Positions 9,253-18,425 of a DNA stretch of 64,000 nt are shown in pieces. The stretch's first letter is position 1. Each line of letters begins with the position of its first letter. A program made the position numbers and the translations under genes. The DNA is from Stenotrophomonas sp. MMGLT7 (GTDB taxonomy: Bacteria > Pseudomonadota > Gammaproteobacteria > Xanthomonadales > Xanthomonadaceae). Below the pieces are notes generated by a model that was given only the letters and a program-made list of their open reading frames with translations, made no database searches and had not been told where the DNA came from. The DNA is taken from assembly GCF_021168555.1 (NCBI RefSeq), contig NZ_JAJOZS010000011.1, positions 1 through 64,000 on the forward strand, given 5' to 3'.

Positions 9253-9363
9253 GGAGATTAGGGATTGGGGATTAGGGATTGGGGATTCGTAAGAGCGGGA
9301 GCCCTGGCTTTTGCCAATCCCCAATCCCCAATCCCGAATCCCGAATCCCCAATCCCCAATCCC
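9253..9363. repeat. Heptad-repeat inverted element (copy 1)
   Basis: Left arm of GGGATTG/GGGATTA units (9253-9289) ending in ATTCGTAAGAGC, a short centre, then a right arm of about seven CCCAATC/CCCGAATC units (9314-9363). The arms are inverted complements. It lies between the aldehyde dehydrogenase terminator and the fliE promoter. Confidence 0.85.
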
Positions 9364-9371
9364 AGCCACTC

Positions 9372-9386
9372 CGGCACACCTCTTGC
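9372..9386 (+). promoter_or_regulatory. Sigma-54 promoter of the fliE operon
   Basis: CGGCACACCTCTTGC, GG and GC ten bases apart. The start is predicted near 9398, 26 bases before fliE. It should drive fliE through fliK. Confidence 0.8.
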
Positions 9387-9423
9387 ATCACCCGTGGCAG
9401 CCTCCCGGCATGGCGTTGCCACG

Positions 9424-9783
9424 ATGACCGATTCCATCAACTCGATCCTGTCGCAGATCCGCAGCTACCAGAACCAGATGGGCCAGAACGTGGCGCCGCT
9501 GGGCGATGCGGCGCGCAGCAATGCCATCTCGGGGCTGGGCGGCAGCGCGCCGGCGCAGGCGCCCAGCTTCACCGAGACCCTGCGCAGCGCCGTGGCCGGG
9601 GTCAACGAGGCGCAGCAGAAGTCCGGCGCGCTGGCCAAGGCGTTCGAACTGGGCGATCCCAGCGCCGACCTGGCCAAGGTGATGATCGCCTCGCAACAGT
9701 CCCAGGTGGCGTTCCGCGCCACCGTGGAAGTCCGCAACCGACTCGTCCAGGCCTACCAGGACGTCATGAACATGTCGCTGTAG
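9424..9783 (+). CDS. fliE: Flagellar hook-basal body protein FliE
   Basis: FliE links the MS ring (FliF) to the proximal rod and is the first rod-type export substrate. The 119-residue protein ends in the conserved helix VMIASQQSQVAFRATVEVRN and VQAYQDVMNMSL. An open frame extends upstream through the heptad repeat, but ATG 9424 gives family length and lies downstream of the predicted sigma-54 start. It is the first gene of fliEFGHIJK. Confidence 0.95.
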   Translation: MTDSINSILSQIRSYQNQMGQNVAPLGDAARSNAISGLGGSAPAQAPSFTETLRSAVAGVNEAQQKSGALAKAFELGDPSADLAKVMIASQQSQVAFRATVEVRNRLVQAYQDVMNMSL

Positions 9784-9796
9784 GGGATAGGAACGC

Positions 9797-11503
9797 ATGG
9801 CACTCGCGCTCACCAAGGACACATTCAGCAGCGAAAAGGCCGGCGCCTGGTTCGACCGCCTGCAGAGCCTGCAGATCACCCGCAAGCTGGCGCTGATGGG
9901 CATGATCGCGGTGGCGGTGGCGGCCGGGCTGGCGGTGTTCTTCTGGTCGCAGAAGCCCGGCTTCACCCCGCTGTACACCGGCCTGGACGAGAAGGCCACG
10001 GCCGAGGCCACCGACCTGCTGCGCACCGCCAAGATCCCGTTCAAGATCGATCCGGCCACCGGCGCGATCACCGTGCCGGAGAAGAACCTCTACGACGCGC
10101 GGCTCAAGCTGGCCGGCTCCGGCCTGAGCGACAGCGGCCGCTTCGGCTTCGAGATGATCGAGCGCGACCCGGGCTTCGGCGTGAGCCAGTTCGTCGAGAA
10201 CGCGCGCTACCAGCACGCGCTGGAAACCGAGCTGGTGCGCACCATCAGCACCCTGCGGCCGGTACGCGACGCGCGCGTGCACCTGGCCATCCCCAAGCCC
10301 AGCGCCTTCACCCGCCAGCGCGACGTCGCCAGCGCCTCGGTGGTGCTGGAGCTGCGCGGCGGGCAGACGCTGGAGCGCAACCAGGTCGATGCCATCGTGC
10401 ACCTGGTCGCCTCCTCGATCCCGGACCTGGCGCCGGAGCGGGTGACCGTGGTCGACCAGAGCGGGCGCATGCTCACCATCAGCGACCCGGACAGCGACGC
10501 CGCGCTCAACGCCGCCCAGTTCGAGCAGGTGCGGCGCCAGGAGAACTCGTACAACCAGCGCATCCGCGAGCTGCTGGAGCCGATGACCGGCCCCGGCCGG
10601 GTCAATCCGGAAGTCAGCGTCGACATGGACTTCTCGGTGGTCGAGGAGGCGCGCGAGCTCTACAACGGCGAGCCGCCGAAGCTGCGCAGCGAACAGGTCA
10701 GCGAGAACAGCACCAGCACGCCGGGGCCGCAGGGCGTGCCCGGCGCCGCCAGCAACACCCCGCCCGGCCCGGCCGTGCCCGGCCAGCCGGCGCCCGCCGC
10801 CGGCGCCAACCCGGCGAACCCGGCCAACGCGCAGGCCGCCGCCGCGGCCGCGCCGACCGAAAGCGCCAAGAGCGCCACCCGCAACTTCGAGCTGGACCGC
10901 ACCCTGCAGCACACCCGCCAGCCGGCCGGGCGCATCCGCCGGGTTTCCGTCGCGGTGCTGCTGGACCACGTACCGCGCCCCGGCGCCAACGGCAGGACCG
11001 TGCAGCAGGAACTGAGCGCGGCCGAGCTGACCCGGATCGAGGCGCTGGTCAAACAGGCGGTCGGCTTCGACGCCGCGCGCGGCGACACCGTGTCGGTGAT
11101 GAACGCCCCGTTCGTGCGCGAGACCGCCGAGCCCGGCGACGCGCCGCACTGGTGGGAGGACCCGCGCGTGCAGGACGCGCTGCGGCTGGTGCTCGGCGCG
11201 GTGGTGGTGCTGGCGCTGCTGTTCGGCGTGCTGCGCCCGGCCCTGCGCCAGATCGCCGGCCCCGCGCCGGCCCGCAAGGCCGACCGCAGCGAGCCGCAGA
11301 CCGCCGAGGTCCAGGTAATGGACGACGACGACGATCTGCTGCCGACGCTGGAGGAGAGCAGCGCCAAGCCGGCGCAGTCGCCGGCCATCGCCCTGCCCTC
11401 CAATGCCTACGAGGACCGGCTGCGGCAGGCGCGCGAGGCGGTGAAGACCGACTCCAAGCGGGTCGCGCAGGTGGTCAAGGGATGGGTGGCCAATGAAGCC
11501 TGA
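9797..11503 (+). CDS. fliF: Flagellar MS-ring protein FliF
   Basis: FliF builds the membrane ring on which the rotor is assembled. The 568-residue protein has an N-terminal membrane segment (about 35-55), ring-building domains (about 60-290), a Pro/Ala-rich low-complexity insert (about 300-350), a second membrane helix (about 460-480) and a C-terminal cytoplasmic tail that contacts FliG. It starts 13 bases after fliE, and its end overlaps fliG by 11 bases, suggesting coupled synthesis of the two partners. Confidence 0.95.
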   Translation: MALALTKDTFSSEKAGAWFDRLQSLQITRKLALMGMIAVAVAAGLAVFFWSQKPGFTPLYTGLDEKATAEATDLLRTAKIPFKIDPATGAITVPEKNLYDARLKLAGSGLSDSGRFGFEMIERDPGFGVSQFVENARYQHALETELVRTISTLRPVRDARVHLAIPKPSAFTRQRDVASASVVLELRGGQTLERNQVDAIVHLVASSIPDLAPERVTVVDQSGRMLTISDPDSDAALNAAQFEQVRRQENSYNQRIRELLEPMTGPGRVNPEVSVDMDFSVVEEARELYNGEPPKLRSEQVSENSTSTPGPQGVPGAASNTPPGPAVPGQPAPAAGANPANPANAQAAAAAAPTESAKSATRNFELDRTLQHTRQPAGRIRRVSVAVLLDHVPRPGANGRTVQQELSAAELTRIEALVKQAVGFDAARGDTVSVMNAPFVRETAEPGDAPHWWEDPRVQDALRLVLGAVVVLALLFGVLRPALRQIAGPAPARKADRSEPQTAEVQVMDDDDDLLPTLEESSAKPAQSPAIALPSNAYEDRLRQAREAVKTDSKRVAQVVKGWVANEA

Positions 11504-12509
11504 TCCGAACACGTCGCCGCTCACCGGCGTGCAGCGCGCCGCGGTGCTGCTGCTGTCGCTGGGCGAGGCCGACGCCGCCGAGGTGCTCAAGCACATGGAC
11601 CCCAAGGAGGTGCAGAAGATCGGCATCGCCATGGCGACCATGAGCGGGGTCTCGCGCGAACAGGTCGAGGGGGTGATGGACCAGTTCAATGCCGAGCTGG
11701 GCAACAAGACCTCGCTGGGTGTGGGCGCCGACGACTACATCCGCAACGTGCTGGTGCAGGCGCTTGGCCAGGAGAAGGCGTCCGGGCTGATCGACCGCAT
11801 CCTGCTCGGCCGCAACACCACCGGGCTGGACACGCTCAAGTGGATGGACCCGCGCGCGGTCGCCGACCTGATCCGCAACGAGCACCCGCAGATCATCGCC
11901 ATCGTCATGGCGCACCTTGACAGCGACCAGGCCGCCGAGGCGCTGAAGCTGCTGCCCGACCGCGTGCGCGCCGACGTGCTGCTGCGCATCGCCACCCTCG
12001 ACGGCATCCCGCCCAACGCGCTCAACGAACTCAACGAGATCATGGAGCGCCAGTTCGCCGGCAACCAGAACCTGAAGTCCTCCAGCATCGGCGGGATCAA
12101 AGTGGCAGCCAACATCCTCAACTTCATGGACAGCGGCCAGGACCAGGGCCTGCTCGCGGCGATCAGCAAGGTCGATGCCGAGCTGGGCAACCGCATCCAG
12201 GAGCAGATGTTCGTGTTCGACAACCTGGTGGACCTGGACGACCGCGACCTGCAGACCATGCTGCGCGAGGTCTCCGGCGAACGCCTGGGGCTGGCGCTGC
12301 GCGGGGCCGACGTCAAGGTGCGCGACAAGATCACCCGCAACATGTCCCAGCGCGCCGCCGACATCCTGCTCGAGGACATGGAGGCGCGCGGGCCGGTGCG
12401 CCTGTCCGACGTGGAGGCCGCGCAGAAGGAGATCCTCGGCATCGTGCGGCGGCTGGCCGATGAAGGCGTCATCAACCTGGGCGCCGGCGGCGCGGAGCCG
12501 CTGGTATGA
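11493..12509 (+). CDS. fliG: Flagellar motor switch protein FliG
   Basis: FliG sits on FliF and transmits torque from the stators. The 338-residue protein shows the three-part layout: an N-terminal FliF-binding domain, a middle domain with the EHPQIIA motif (about 130) and a C-terminal torque domain rich in charged residues (QTMLREV, GRELGLAL-like stretch). The length is normal. It overlaps fliF upstream and fliH downstream (ATGA). Confidence 0.96.
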   Translation: MKPDPNTSPLTGVQRAAVLLLSLGEADAAEVLKHMDPKEVQKIGIAMATMSGVSREQVEGVMDQFNAELGNKTSLGVGADDYIRNVLVQALGQEKASGLIDRILLGRNTTGLDTLKWMDPRAVADLIRNEHPQIIAIVMAHLDSDQAAEALKLLPDRVRADVLLRIATLDGIPPNALNELNEIMERQFAGNQNLKSSSIGGIKVAANILNFMDSGQDQGLLAAISKVDAELGNRIQEQMFVFDNLVDLDDRDLQTMLREVSGERLGLALRGADVKVRDKITRNMSQRAADILLEDMEARGPVRLSDVEAAQKEILGIVRRLADEGVINLGAGGAEPLV

Positions 12510-13108
12510 GCCAGGTCGTGCGCTGGGCCTTCCCCGAATTCGACGCGGTGCCGCCGGCGCCGGTGGAGGAAATCGCCGAACCGGTGCTGCGGCCGCCGAC
12601 GCTGGAGGAGATCCAGGCCATCCAGGACGACGCCCGCAAGGAGGGCTTCGACAACGGCCACGCCGAGGGCCTGGCGCAGGGACAGGCGGAGATCCGCCGC
12701 CTCACCGCACAGATCGAGGGCATCCTGGACAACTTCAGCCGGCCGCTGGCACGGCTGGAGAACGAGGTCGTCGGCGCCCTGGGCGAACTGGCCGTGCGCA
12801 TCGCCGGCAGCCTGGTCGGGCGCGCCTACGAGGCCGACCCGGTGCTGTTGTCGGACCTGGTCGGCGAGGCCGTCGATGCCGTCGGCGGTGCCGCCCGCGA
12901 CGTCGAGGTGCGCCTGCACCCGGACGACATCGCCGCGCTGACGCCGCTGCTGTCGATGATGACCGGGATCCGCCTGGTCCCGGACCTGGCGCTCGGCCGC
13001 GGCGACCTGCGCGTGCATGCCGAGACCGTGCGCATCGACGGCACCCTGGACGCGCGCCTGCGCACGGCGCTGCAGACCGTGCTGCGCAAGGCGGGGGCCG
13101 GGTTGTGA
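12506..13108 (+). CDS. fliH: Flagellar export ATPase regulator FliH
   Basis: FliH binds and restrains the ATPase FliI and docks it to the export gate and C ring. The 200-residue protein has a hydrophobic N-terminus, an acidic middle with GHAEGLAQGQ (the Gly/Ala/Gln-repeat region typical of FliH) and a C-terminal domain related to the V-ATPase E subunit (VEVRLHPDDIAAL). It is coupled to fliG by ATGA. A 187-base gap containing a MITE-like repeat separates it from fliI, unusual inside this otherwise tight operon. Confidence 0.9.
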   Translation: MSQVVRWAFPEFDAVPPAPVEEIAEPVLRPPTLEEIQAIQDDARKEGFDNGHAEGLAQGQAEIRRLTAQIEGILDNFSRPLARLENEVVGALGELAVRIAGSLVGRAYEADPVLLSDLVGEAVDAVGGAARDVEVRLHPDDIAALTPLLSMMTGIRLVPDLALGRGDLRVHAETVRIDGTLDARLRTALQTVLRKAGAGL

Positions 13109-13139
13109 CCGCCGCCACGCCCGCCCAGTCCTTTGAAAT

Positions 13140-13268
13140 TTCCCTTCTCCCGCCTGCGGGGGAAGGTGCCCGAAGGGCGGATGGGGGCTGCCCGAAGTAC
13201 CGCAATGCCTCCAAAGCCCCCTCATCCGGCGCTTCGCGTCACCTTTTCCCGCTAGCGGGAGAAGGGAA
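13140..13268. repeat. MITE-like inverted repeat (copy 1), inside the fli operon
   Basis: TTCCCTTCTCCCGC at the left end and GCGGGAGAAGGGAA at the right, with inner pairs GGTGCCCGAAGGGCGGATG and CATCCGGCGCTTCGCGTCACC. It is about 129 bases long, has no coding capacity and lies between fliH and fliI. Copies 2 and 3 (40876-41005, 52344-52475) share the ends and the centre; this copy has the most diverged centre. Confidence 0.85.
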
Positions 13269-13295
13269 CGCCAGGGGCCGTCGGCGGTACACCCC

Positions 13296-14687
13296 ATGAG
13301 CGCCAACCTGCTCCCCTCCACCGCCCCGGCCGAATGGGCCGCCGCGCGCAGCCTGCGCATCGCCACCCGGCTCGGCGCGCTCGGCCTGGACCCGGCGCAG
13401 GGCCGCGGGCTGATCCGCGAGGGCATCCTGCGCCGCGCCGTCGGCCTGACCCTGGAGGCGGTGGGCTGCGAGGCGCCGCTGGGCGCCACCTGCAAGGTGG
13501 AAGTGGTAGACGGCGGCTGGGTCGATGCCGAGGTGGTCGGCTTCGCCGGCGAGCGCACCTACCTGATGCCCAGCGCCGAGCTGCACGGCCTGCTGCCCAA
13601 TGCGCGGGTGGTGCCGTCGCAGCGCCGCGGCGGCGTCGAGGTCGGCGAAGGCCTGCTCGGCCGCGTCATCGATTCGGACGGCGTGCCGCTGGACGGCAAG
13701 GGCCCGATCCGCGCCGAGGGCACCACCGGCATGGCCGGCGTATCGATCAACCCGCTCGCGCGCGAGCCGATCACCCAGCCGCTGGACGTGGGCGTGCGCG
13801 CGATCAACGCACTGCTGCCGATCGGCCGCGGCCAGCGCGTGGGCCTGTTCGCCGGCTCCGGCGTCGGCAAGTCGACGCTGCTGGGGATGATGACCCGCTA
13901 CACCGCCGCCGACGTGATCGTGGTCGGGCTGATCGGCGAGCGCGGCCGCGAAGTGCGCGACTTCGTCGAGACCACGCTGGGCGAGGAAGGCCTGCGCCGC
14001 GCCGTGGTGGTCGCCGCGCCGGCCGACCGGCCGCCGCTGGCGCGCCTGCACGGCGCCTACCGCGCCACCGCGATCGCCGAATGGTTCCGCGACCAGGGCC
14101 TGAACGTGCTGCTGCTGATGGACTCGCTGACCCGCTTCGCCCAGGCCCAGCGCGAGATCGGCCTGTCGGTGGGCGAGCCGCCGACCACCCGCGGCTACCC
14201 GCCCAGCGTGTTCGCCAAATTGCCGGCGCTGGTCGAGCGCGCCGGCAACGGCGCCAAGGGCCGCGGCTCGATCACCGCCTTCTACACCGTGCTGACCGAG
14301 GGCGACGACCCGCAGGACCCGATCGCAGACGCCGCCCGCGCCATCCTCGACGGCCACATCCTGCTCTCGCGACGGGTCGCCGACAGCGGCCTGTACCCGG
14401 CCATCGACGTCGAGTCCTCGGTCAGCCGCGTGGTCCAGGACATCGCCGACGAACCGTGGCGGCTGCGCATCCGCAAGCTCAAGCGGCTGGTGTCGGCGTA
14501 CTCGGCCAACCGCGACCTGATCGCCATCGGCGCCTACCAGCGCGGCAACGACCCGGCCACCGACGAGGCGCTGGAGCGCTGGCCGGAAATCGTCGAATTC
14601 CTCGGACAGGACGTGGCCCGCGCCGCGGACCTGCCGCACAGCCAGGCCGCATTGAAGCGGCTGGTAGAACATGAGACCGCACCATGA
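13296..14687 (+). CDS. fliI: Flagellum-specific ATPase FliI
   Basis: FliI is the hexameric ATPase that energises loading of flagellar export substrates; it is related to the F1 beta subunit. The 463-residue protein has Walker A AGSGVGKSTLL (about 190), the following GLIGERGREVRDF and the Walker B region NVLLLMDSLTRFAQAQREI. The N-terminal 30 residues form the FliH-binding segment. No strong ribosome site precedes the ATG, perhaps because of the repeat inserted just upstream. The stop overlaps fliJ by ATGA. Confidence 0.95.
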   Translation: MSANLLPSTAPAEWAAARSLRIATRLGALGLDPAQGRGLIREGILRRAVGLTLEAVGCEAPLGATCKVEVVDGGWVDAEVVGFAGERTYLMPSAELHGLLPNARVVPSQRRGGVEVGEGLLGRVIDSDGVPLDGKGPIRAEGTTGMAGVSINPLAREPITQPLDVGVRAINALLPIGRGQRVGLFAGSGVGKSTLLGMMTRYTAADVIVVGLIGERGREVRDFVETTLGEEGLRRAVVVAAPADRPPLARLHGAYRATAIAEWFRDQGLNVLLLMDSLTRFAQAQREIGLSVGEPPTTRGYPPSVFAKLPALVERAGNGAKGRGSITAFYTVLTEGDDPQDPIADAARAILDGHILLSRRVADSGLYPAIDVESSVSRVVQDIADEPWRLRIRKLKRLVSAYSANRDLIAIGAYQRGNDPATDEALERWPEIVEFLGQDVARAADLPHSQAALKRLVEHETAP

Positions 14688-15139
14688 TGCAATCCCGACG
14701 AATGGATCCCCTGCTGCGCCGTGCCCAGGACCACGAGGACGAGGTGGCCCGCGACCTCGCCGAGCGCCAGCGTGCGCTCGACACCCATACCTCGCGGCTG
14801 GAAGAACTGCGCCGCTACGCCGAGGAATACGCCAACAGCCAGATGGCGCTGACCAGCCCGGCGCAGCTGGCCAACCGCCGCGCCTTCATCGAGCGCTTGG
14901 ACAGCGCGGTGCAGCAGCAGCGCCAGACCGTGGACCGCAACCGCGAGAAGGTCGAGGCCGAGCGCGCGCGGCTGCTGCTGGCCAGCCGCGACAAGCAGGT
15001 GCTGGAGCAGCTGGCGGCCAGCTACCGCGCCCAGGAAAAGGTGGTCAGCGACCGCCGCGACCAGCGCGAGATGGACGACCTCGGCGCACGCCGCGCGCGC
15101 CTGTCGCGGCTGGACGACGAAAGCGGGAACGACACGTGA
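14684..15139 (+). CDS. fliJ: Flagellar export protein FliJ
   Basis: FliJ is the small coiled-coil stalk that penetrates the FliI ring and contacts FlhA. The 151-residue protein is almost entirely a charged coiled coil (RRAQDHEDEVARDLAERQRA, later VEAERARLLLASRDKQVLE). It is of normal length and coupled to fliI (ATGA) and fliK (GTGA). Confidence 0.9.
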   Translation: MMQSRRMDPLLRRAQDHEDEVARDLAERQRALDTHTSRLEELRRYAEEYANSQMALTSPAQLANRRAFIERLDSAVQQQRQTVDRNREKVEAERARLLLASRDKQVLEQLAASYRAQEKVVSDRRDQREMDDLGARRARLSRLDDESGNDT

Positions 15140-16299
15140 GCGGGCTGTCGTCGATGGCCTCGGTTTCCGCGACCGGCTCCGCCCGCGGCACGGCGGGTTC
15201 CGCGCCGGCCGACGACACCCAATCGGCCGGCGGCGATGGCGCGTTCGCGCAGATGATCGGCGCCGGCAGCGCCAGGACGCCGGCCCCGGCCGACAAGGCG
15301 GCGGCGGGCAAACAGAGGCAGCCCGCCGACGGCGGCAGCGGCAACGATGCCGGCAAGGCCTCCAAGCCACCGGGAAACAAGATGGACAAGCCGGCCGACA
15401 CGCAGCAGGCGGCCGAAACCGACGCGACCGACGCGCCCGGGTCCGCGCAGCCGGCCGAGGAGCACGAGGACGCCGCCGCGGACGGCCCGCCGTGGCCGCC
15501 GGCCGGGCTGGCCGGGCTGGCCCTCGTCCCCGCGTCCGCCCCGGCCACGGCGGCCCCGCCGCCCGGCGATGCCGCCGCGGCGGCACGAGCCCCGGCGTCG
15601 GGTGACGGCCCTGCCGCGCCGGCAGCCGCGGCAGCGGCAGCGGCGGGCGCCGCAGCGCTGTCCGCACCCGGCAAGGCCGACGCCGCCGCGCCTGCCGCCG
15701 AGGCCGCGGTGCAGTTGCTCGCTGCGGCAGCCGGCGACGGCCCGTCGCTGGACAACGCCGCCCAGGACAGCGGCCTGCAGGCGACGGCGCGCGACGGCGA
15801 CGGCTTCGCCGCGCTGCTGTCCGCCGCCCAGCCCGCAGCCGCGGCGAAGGCCGAATCGACGGTGTTCGCCGGATCGCCGACCGCCACGCCCGACCTGGAC
15901 GGCGACTTCGGCGACGCCGTCGGAGTCCGCCTCGGCTGGCTGGCCGAGCAGAAGGTCGGCCACGCGCACATCCATATCAATCCGGACAAGCTCGGCCCGG
16001 TCGAAGTGCGCCTGCAACTGGACGGCGACCGCGTGCACGCCAGTTTCAGCAGCGCCCACGCCGACGTGCGGCAGGCGCTGGAGGACAGCCTGCCGCGCCT
16101 GCGCGAGATGCTCGGCCAGCAGGGCCTGCAACTGGCGCAGGCCGACGTCGGCCGGCAGCAGCAGGGCCAGGGCGGCGCGCCGCAGGCCGAGGGCATGCTG
16201 GCCGACGGCATCGACGGCATGGAGGGGATCGAGGCCTCCACGGCCACGCTCTCCCCGGTGGCGCTGCGCCTGCGCGGGCTGCTCGATGCCTATGCCTGA
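15136..16299 (+). CDS. fliK: Flagellar hook-length control protein FliK
   Basis: FliK is the secreted molecular ruler that fixes hook length and switches export from hook to filament proteins. The 387-residue protein has a long Ala/Pro/Asp-rich disordered N-terminal part (1-270) and a conserved C-terminal hook domain (about 275-355) with HIHINPDKLGPVEVRLQLDG, followed by a Gln/Gly-rich tail. The start is taken as GTG 15136, which overlaps the fliJ stop as GTGA; the frame is open further upstream only as a shadow of fliJ. The last gene of the fliE operon. Confidence 0.88.
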   Translation: MSGLSSMASVSATGSARGTAGSAPADDTQSAGGDGAFAQMIGAGSARTPAPADKAAAGKQRQPADGGSGNDAGKASKPPGNKMDKPADTQQAAETDATDAPGSAQPAEEHEDAAADGPPWPPAGLAGLALVPASAPATAAPPPGDAAAAARAPASGDGPAAPAAAAAAAAGAAALSAPGKADAAAPAAEAAVQLLAAAAGDGPSLDNAAQDSGLQATARDGDGFAALLSAAQPAAAAKAESTVFAGSPTATPDLDGDFGDAVGVRLGWLAEQKVGHAHIHINPDKLGPVEVRLQLDGDRVHASFSSAHADVRQALEDSLPRLREMLGQQGLQLAQADVGRQQQGQGGAPQAEGMLADGIDGMEGIEASTATLSPVALRLRGLLDAYA

Positions 16300-16300
16300 G

Positions 16301-16332
16301 CGGGATTGGGGATTGGGGATTCGCAAGAGCCT
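16301..16332. repeat. Heptad-repeat element, single arm (copy 2)
   Basis: GGGATTGGGGATTGGGGATT followed by CGCAAGAGC directly after the fliK stop. Only the left arm is present; a GTAG REP pair (16360-16426) follows instead of the right arm. Confidence 0.75.
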
Positions 16333-16359
16333 GTTCACGATCTCATGCGGGAGCGACCT

Positions 16360-16426
16360 GTAGGAGCGACTTCAGTCGCGATGGGCTTTATCGGTAAAGC
16401 TTCATCGCGACTGAAGTCGCTCCTAC
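16360..16426. repeat. GTAG-type REP inverted pair (family A copy 3)
   Basis: GTAGGAGCGACTTCAGTCGC ... GCGACTGAAGTCGCTCCTAC around GGGCTTTATCGGTAAAGC, between fliK and the fliL promoter. Confidence 0.9.
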
Positions 16427-16488
16427 GGTGCAGCTTGTCCCCCGAACCCCTGCTCCGCCAACAATCCGCCATCGGCCTGGGCGGCTAA

Positions 16489-16503
16489 CGGCACACGCCT
16501 TGC
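16489..16503 (+). promoter_or_regulatory. Sigma-54 promoter of the fliL operon
   Basis: CGGCACACGCCTTGC, GG and GC ten bases apart. The start is predicted near 16515, 28 bases before fliL. It should drive fliL-M-N-O-P. Confidence 0.8.
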
Positions 16504-16542
16504 ATCACCAGCGGCAGTCATCTCTGCCGGAGTTTCCGCCCC

Positions 16543-17055
16543 GTGGCCACAGCCGCCGACAAGAACAAGAAAACCGCCGCCAAGGAGAACAGCGGCGGCC
16601 GCTCCAAGCTGCTGCTGATCGCCATCGCCGCCGTGGTGGTGGTGGGTGCCGCCGCCGGCGGCGCGGCCTGGTACTTCGCCGGCCGCCAGTCGGCGGATGC
16701 GCAGGCCGCCGCCAAGGCCCCCGCGCTGCCGGCGCCGGCGCAGTACTTCGCCATGGATCCGCCGTTCGTGGTCAACCTCAACGGCCCGGCCGACGGCCCG
16801 CGCTACCTGCAGGTGGAGGTGCAGCTGATGACCCGCGACGCCGAGGCGCTCAAGAGCATCGAGGCCAACGCACCGGCCATCCGCGCCGCGCTGCTGATGC
16901 TGTTCTCGCAGGTGGACCCGGCCGCCATCGCCGACCGTGCCGGCAAGGAGAAGCTGCAGAAGCAGGCGCTGGCCGAGGTGCAGGCGCGGCTCAAGGCCGA
17001 GACCGGCAAGCCCTGTGCCGACGACCTGTTGTTCACCAGCTTCGTGACCCAGTAA
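16543..17055 (+). CDS. fliL: Flagellar basal-body-associated protein FliL
   Basis: FliL is a single-pass inner-membrane protein that surrounds and stabilises the stators. The 170-residue protein has a short Lys-rich cytoplasmic N-terminus, one membrane helix (about 20-45, LLLIAIAAVVVVGAAAG) and a periplasmic domain (FAMDPPFVVNLNG ... RYLQVEVQLMTRD) typical of FliL. The start is GTG at 16543, the first start after the predicted sigma-54 transcription start. First gene of fliLMNOP. Confidence 0.92.
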   Translation: MATAADKNKKTAAKENSGGRSKLLLIAIAAVVVVGAAAGGAAWYFAGRQSADAQAAAKAPALPAPAQYFAMDPPFVVNLNGPADGPRYLQVEVQLMTRDAEALKSIEANAPAIRAALLMLFSQVDPAAIADRAGKEKLQKQALAEVQARLKAETGKPCADDLLFTSFVTQ

Positions 17056-17070
17056 GGAAGGCGACCGCCG

Positions 17071-18084
17071 ATGAGCGTCAACGACCTGCTATCCCAGGAC
17101 GAGATCGATGCCCTGCTGCACGGCGTGGATGCCGGCGCGGTCGACACCGGGCCGGCGCCGGCCGAGCCCGGCGAGGCGCGCAACTACGATTTCGCCAGCC
17201 AGGACCGCATCATCCGCGGCCGCATGCCGACGCTGGAGATGGTCAACGAGCGCTTCGCGCGGCTGTGGCGGATCGGCCTGTTCAACCTGATCCGGCGCTC
17301 GGCCGACCTGTCGGTGCGCGGCATCGACCTGGTCAAGTTCAACGACTACATGCACTCGCTGTACGTGCCGACCAACCTCAACCTGATCAAGTTCAAGCCG
17401 CTGCGCGGCACCGGGCTGATCGTGTTCGAGCCGACCCTGGTGTTCACCGTGGTGGACAACTTCTTCGGCGGCGACGGCCGCTACCCCACCCGCATCGAGG
17501 GCCGCGAGTTCACCGCCACCGAGATGCGGGTGATCCAGCTGCTGCTCAAGCAGACCTTCGCCGACCTCACCGAGGCGTGGGCGCCGGTGCTGGAGATCGA
17601 GCCGGAGTACATCAACTCCGAGATCAACCCGCACTTCGCCAACATCGTCACCCCGCGCGAGTACGTGGTGGTCAGCCGCTTCCACGTCGAGCTGGAAGGC
17701 GGCGGCGGCGAGATCCACGTCACCCTGCCGTACTCGATGCTCGAGCCGATCCGCGAGCTGCTCGACGCCGGTATCCAGAGCGACCGCGTCGACCGCGACG
17801 AGAGCTGGAACACGATGCTGCGCGAGCAGCTCAACGTCGCCGAGGTCACGCTGTCCAGCGTGCTGGCCAAGCGCCGCATGACCCTGCGCGAGCTGACCCG
17901 GCTCAAGGTCGGCGACATCCTGCCCATCGAGCTGCCGCACGAAGTGCCGCTGTGCGTGGAGGACATCCCGGTGTTCACCGGCACCTTCGGCGTGGCCAAT
18001 GGCAGCAATTCCGTGAAGATCACCGCCGTCCATCCGCCCGGCTTCAGGCCGCGCGCGATCGTCTCCCAGGAAGAAAACCCATGA
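17071..18084 (+). CDS. fliM: Flagellar motor switch protein FliM
   Basis: FliM is the C-ring protein that binds phosphorylated CheY and reverses rotation. The 337-residue protein begins with the CheY-binding peptide LLSQDEIDALLHG (6-18), then a middle CheC-like domain (about 40-230, with QDRIIRGRMPTLE) and a C-terminal SpoA domain. It overlaps fliN by four bases (ATGA). The N-terminal motif recurs in CheZ and CheA of this window. Confidence 0.96.
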   Translation: MSVNDLLSQDEIDALLHGVDAGAVDTGPAPAEPGEARNYDFASQDRIIRGRMPTLEMVNERFARLWRIGLFNLIRRSADLSVRGIDLVKFNDYMHSLYVPTNLNLIKFKPLRGTGLIVFEPTLVFTVVDNFFGGDGRYPTRIEGREFTATEMRVIQLLLKQTFADLTEAWAPVLEIEPEYINSEINPHFANIVTPREYVVVSRFHVELEGGGGEIHVTLPYSMLEPIRELLDAGIQSDRVDRDESWNTMLREQLNVAEVTLSSVLAKRRMTLRELTRLKVGDILPIELPHEVPLCVEDIPVFTGTFGVANGSNSVKITAVHPPGFRPRAIVSQEENP

Positions 18085-18425
18085 CCGAGAACGAACAGAC
18101 CGAAGCCGGCGCCGCCCCGGCGCGATTCGACGACCTGCAGGCCGAACAGCACGGCGAGCATGCCGATCTCAACCTCGACGTGATCCTGGACGTGCCGGTG
18201 ACGCTGTCGCTGGAGGTGGGCCGCACCCGCATGCCGATCCGCAACCTGCTGCAGCTCAACCAGGGCTCGGTGGTCGAGCTGGAGCGCGGCGCCGGCGATC
18301 CGCTCGACGTCTACGTCAACGGCACCCTGATCGCCCATGGCGAGGTGGTGGTGATCAACGACCGCTTCGGCATCCGCCTGACCGACGTGGTCAGCCCGTC
18401 CGAGCGCATCCGGAGACTGCGGTGA
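18081..18425 (+). CDS. fliN: Flagellar motor switch protein FliN
   Basis: FliN forms the lower C ring with FliM and helps dock FliH. The 114-residue protein has an acidic N-terminus (about 1-35) and one SpoA domain (NLDVILDVPVTLSLEVGRTR ... VNGTLIAHGEVVVINDRFGI). The ATG at 18081 overlaps fliM, and the stop overlaps fliO as GTGA. Confidence 0.95.
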   Translation: MTENEQTEAGAAPARFDDLQAEQHGEHADLNLDVILDVPVTLSLEVGRTRMPIRNLLQLNQGSVVELERGAGDPLDVYVNGTLIAHGEVVVINDRFGIRLTDVVSPSERIRRLR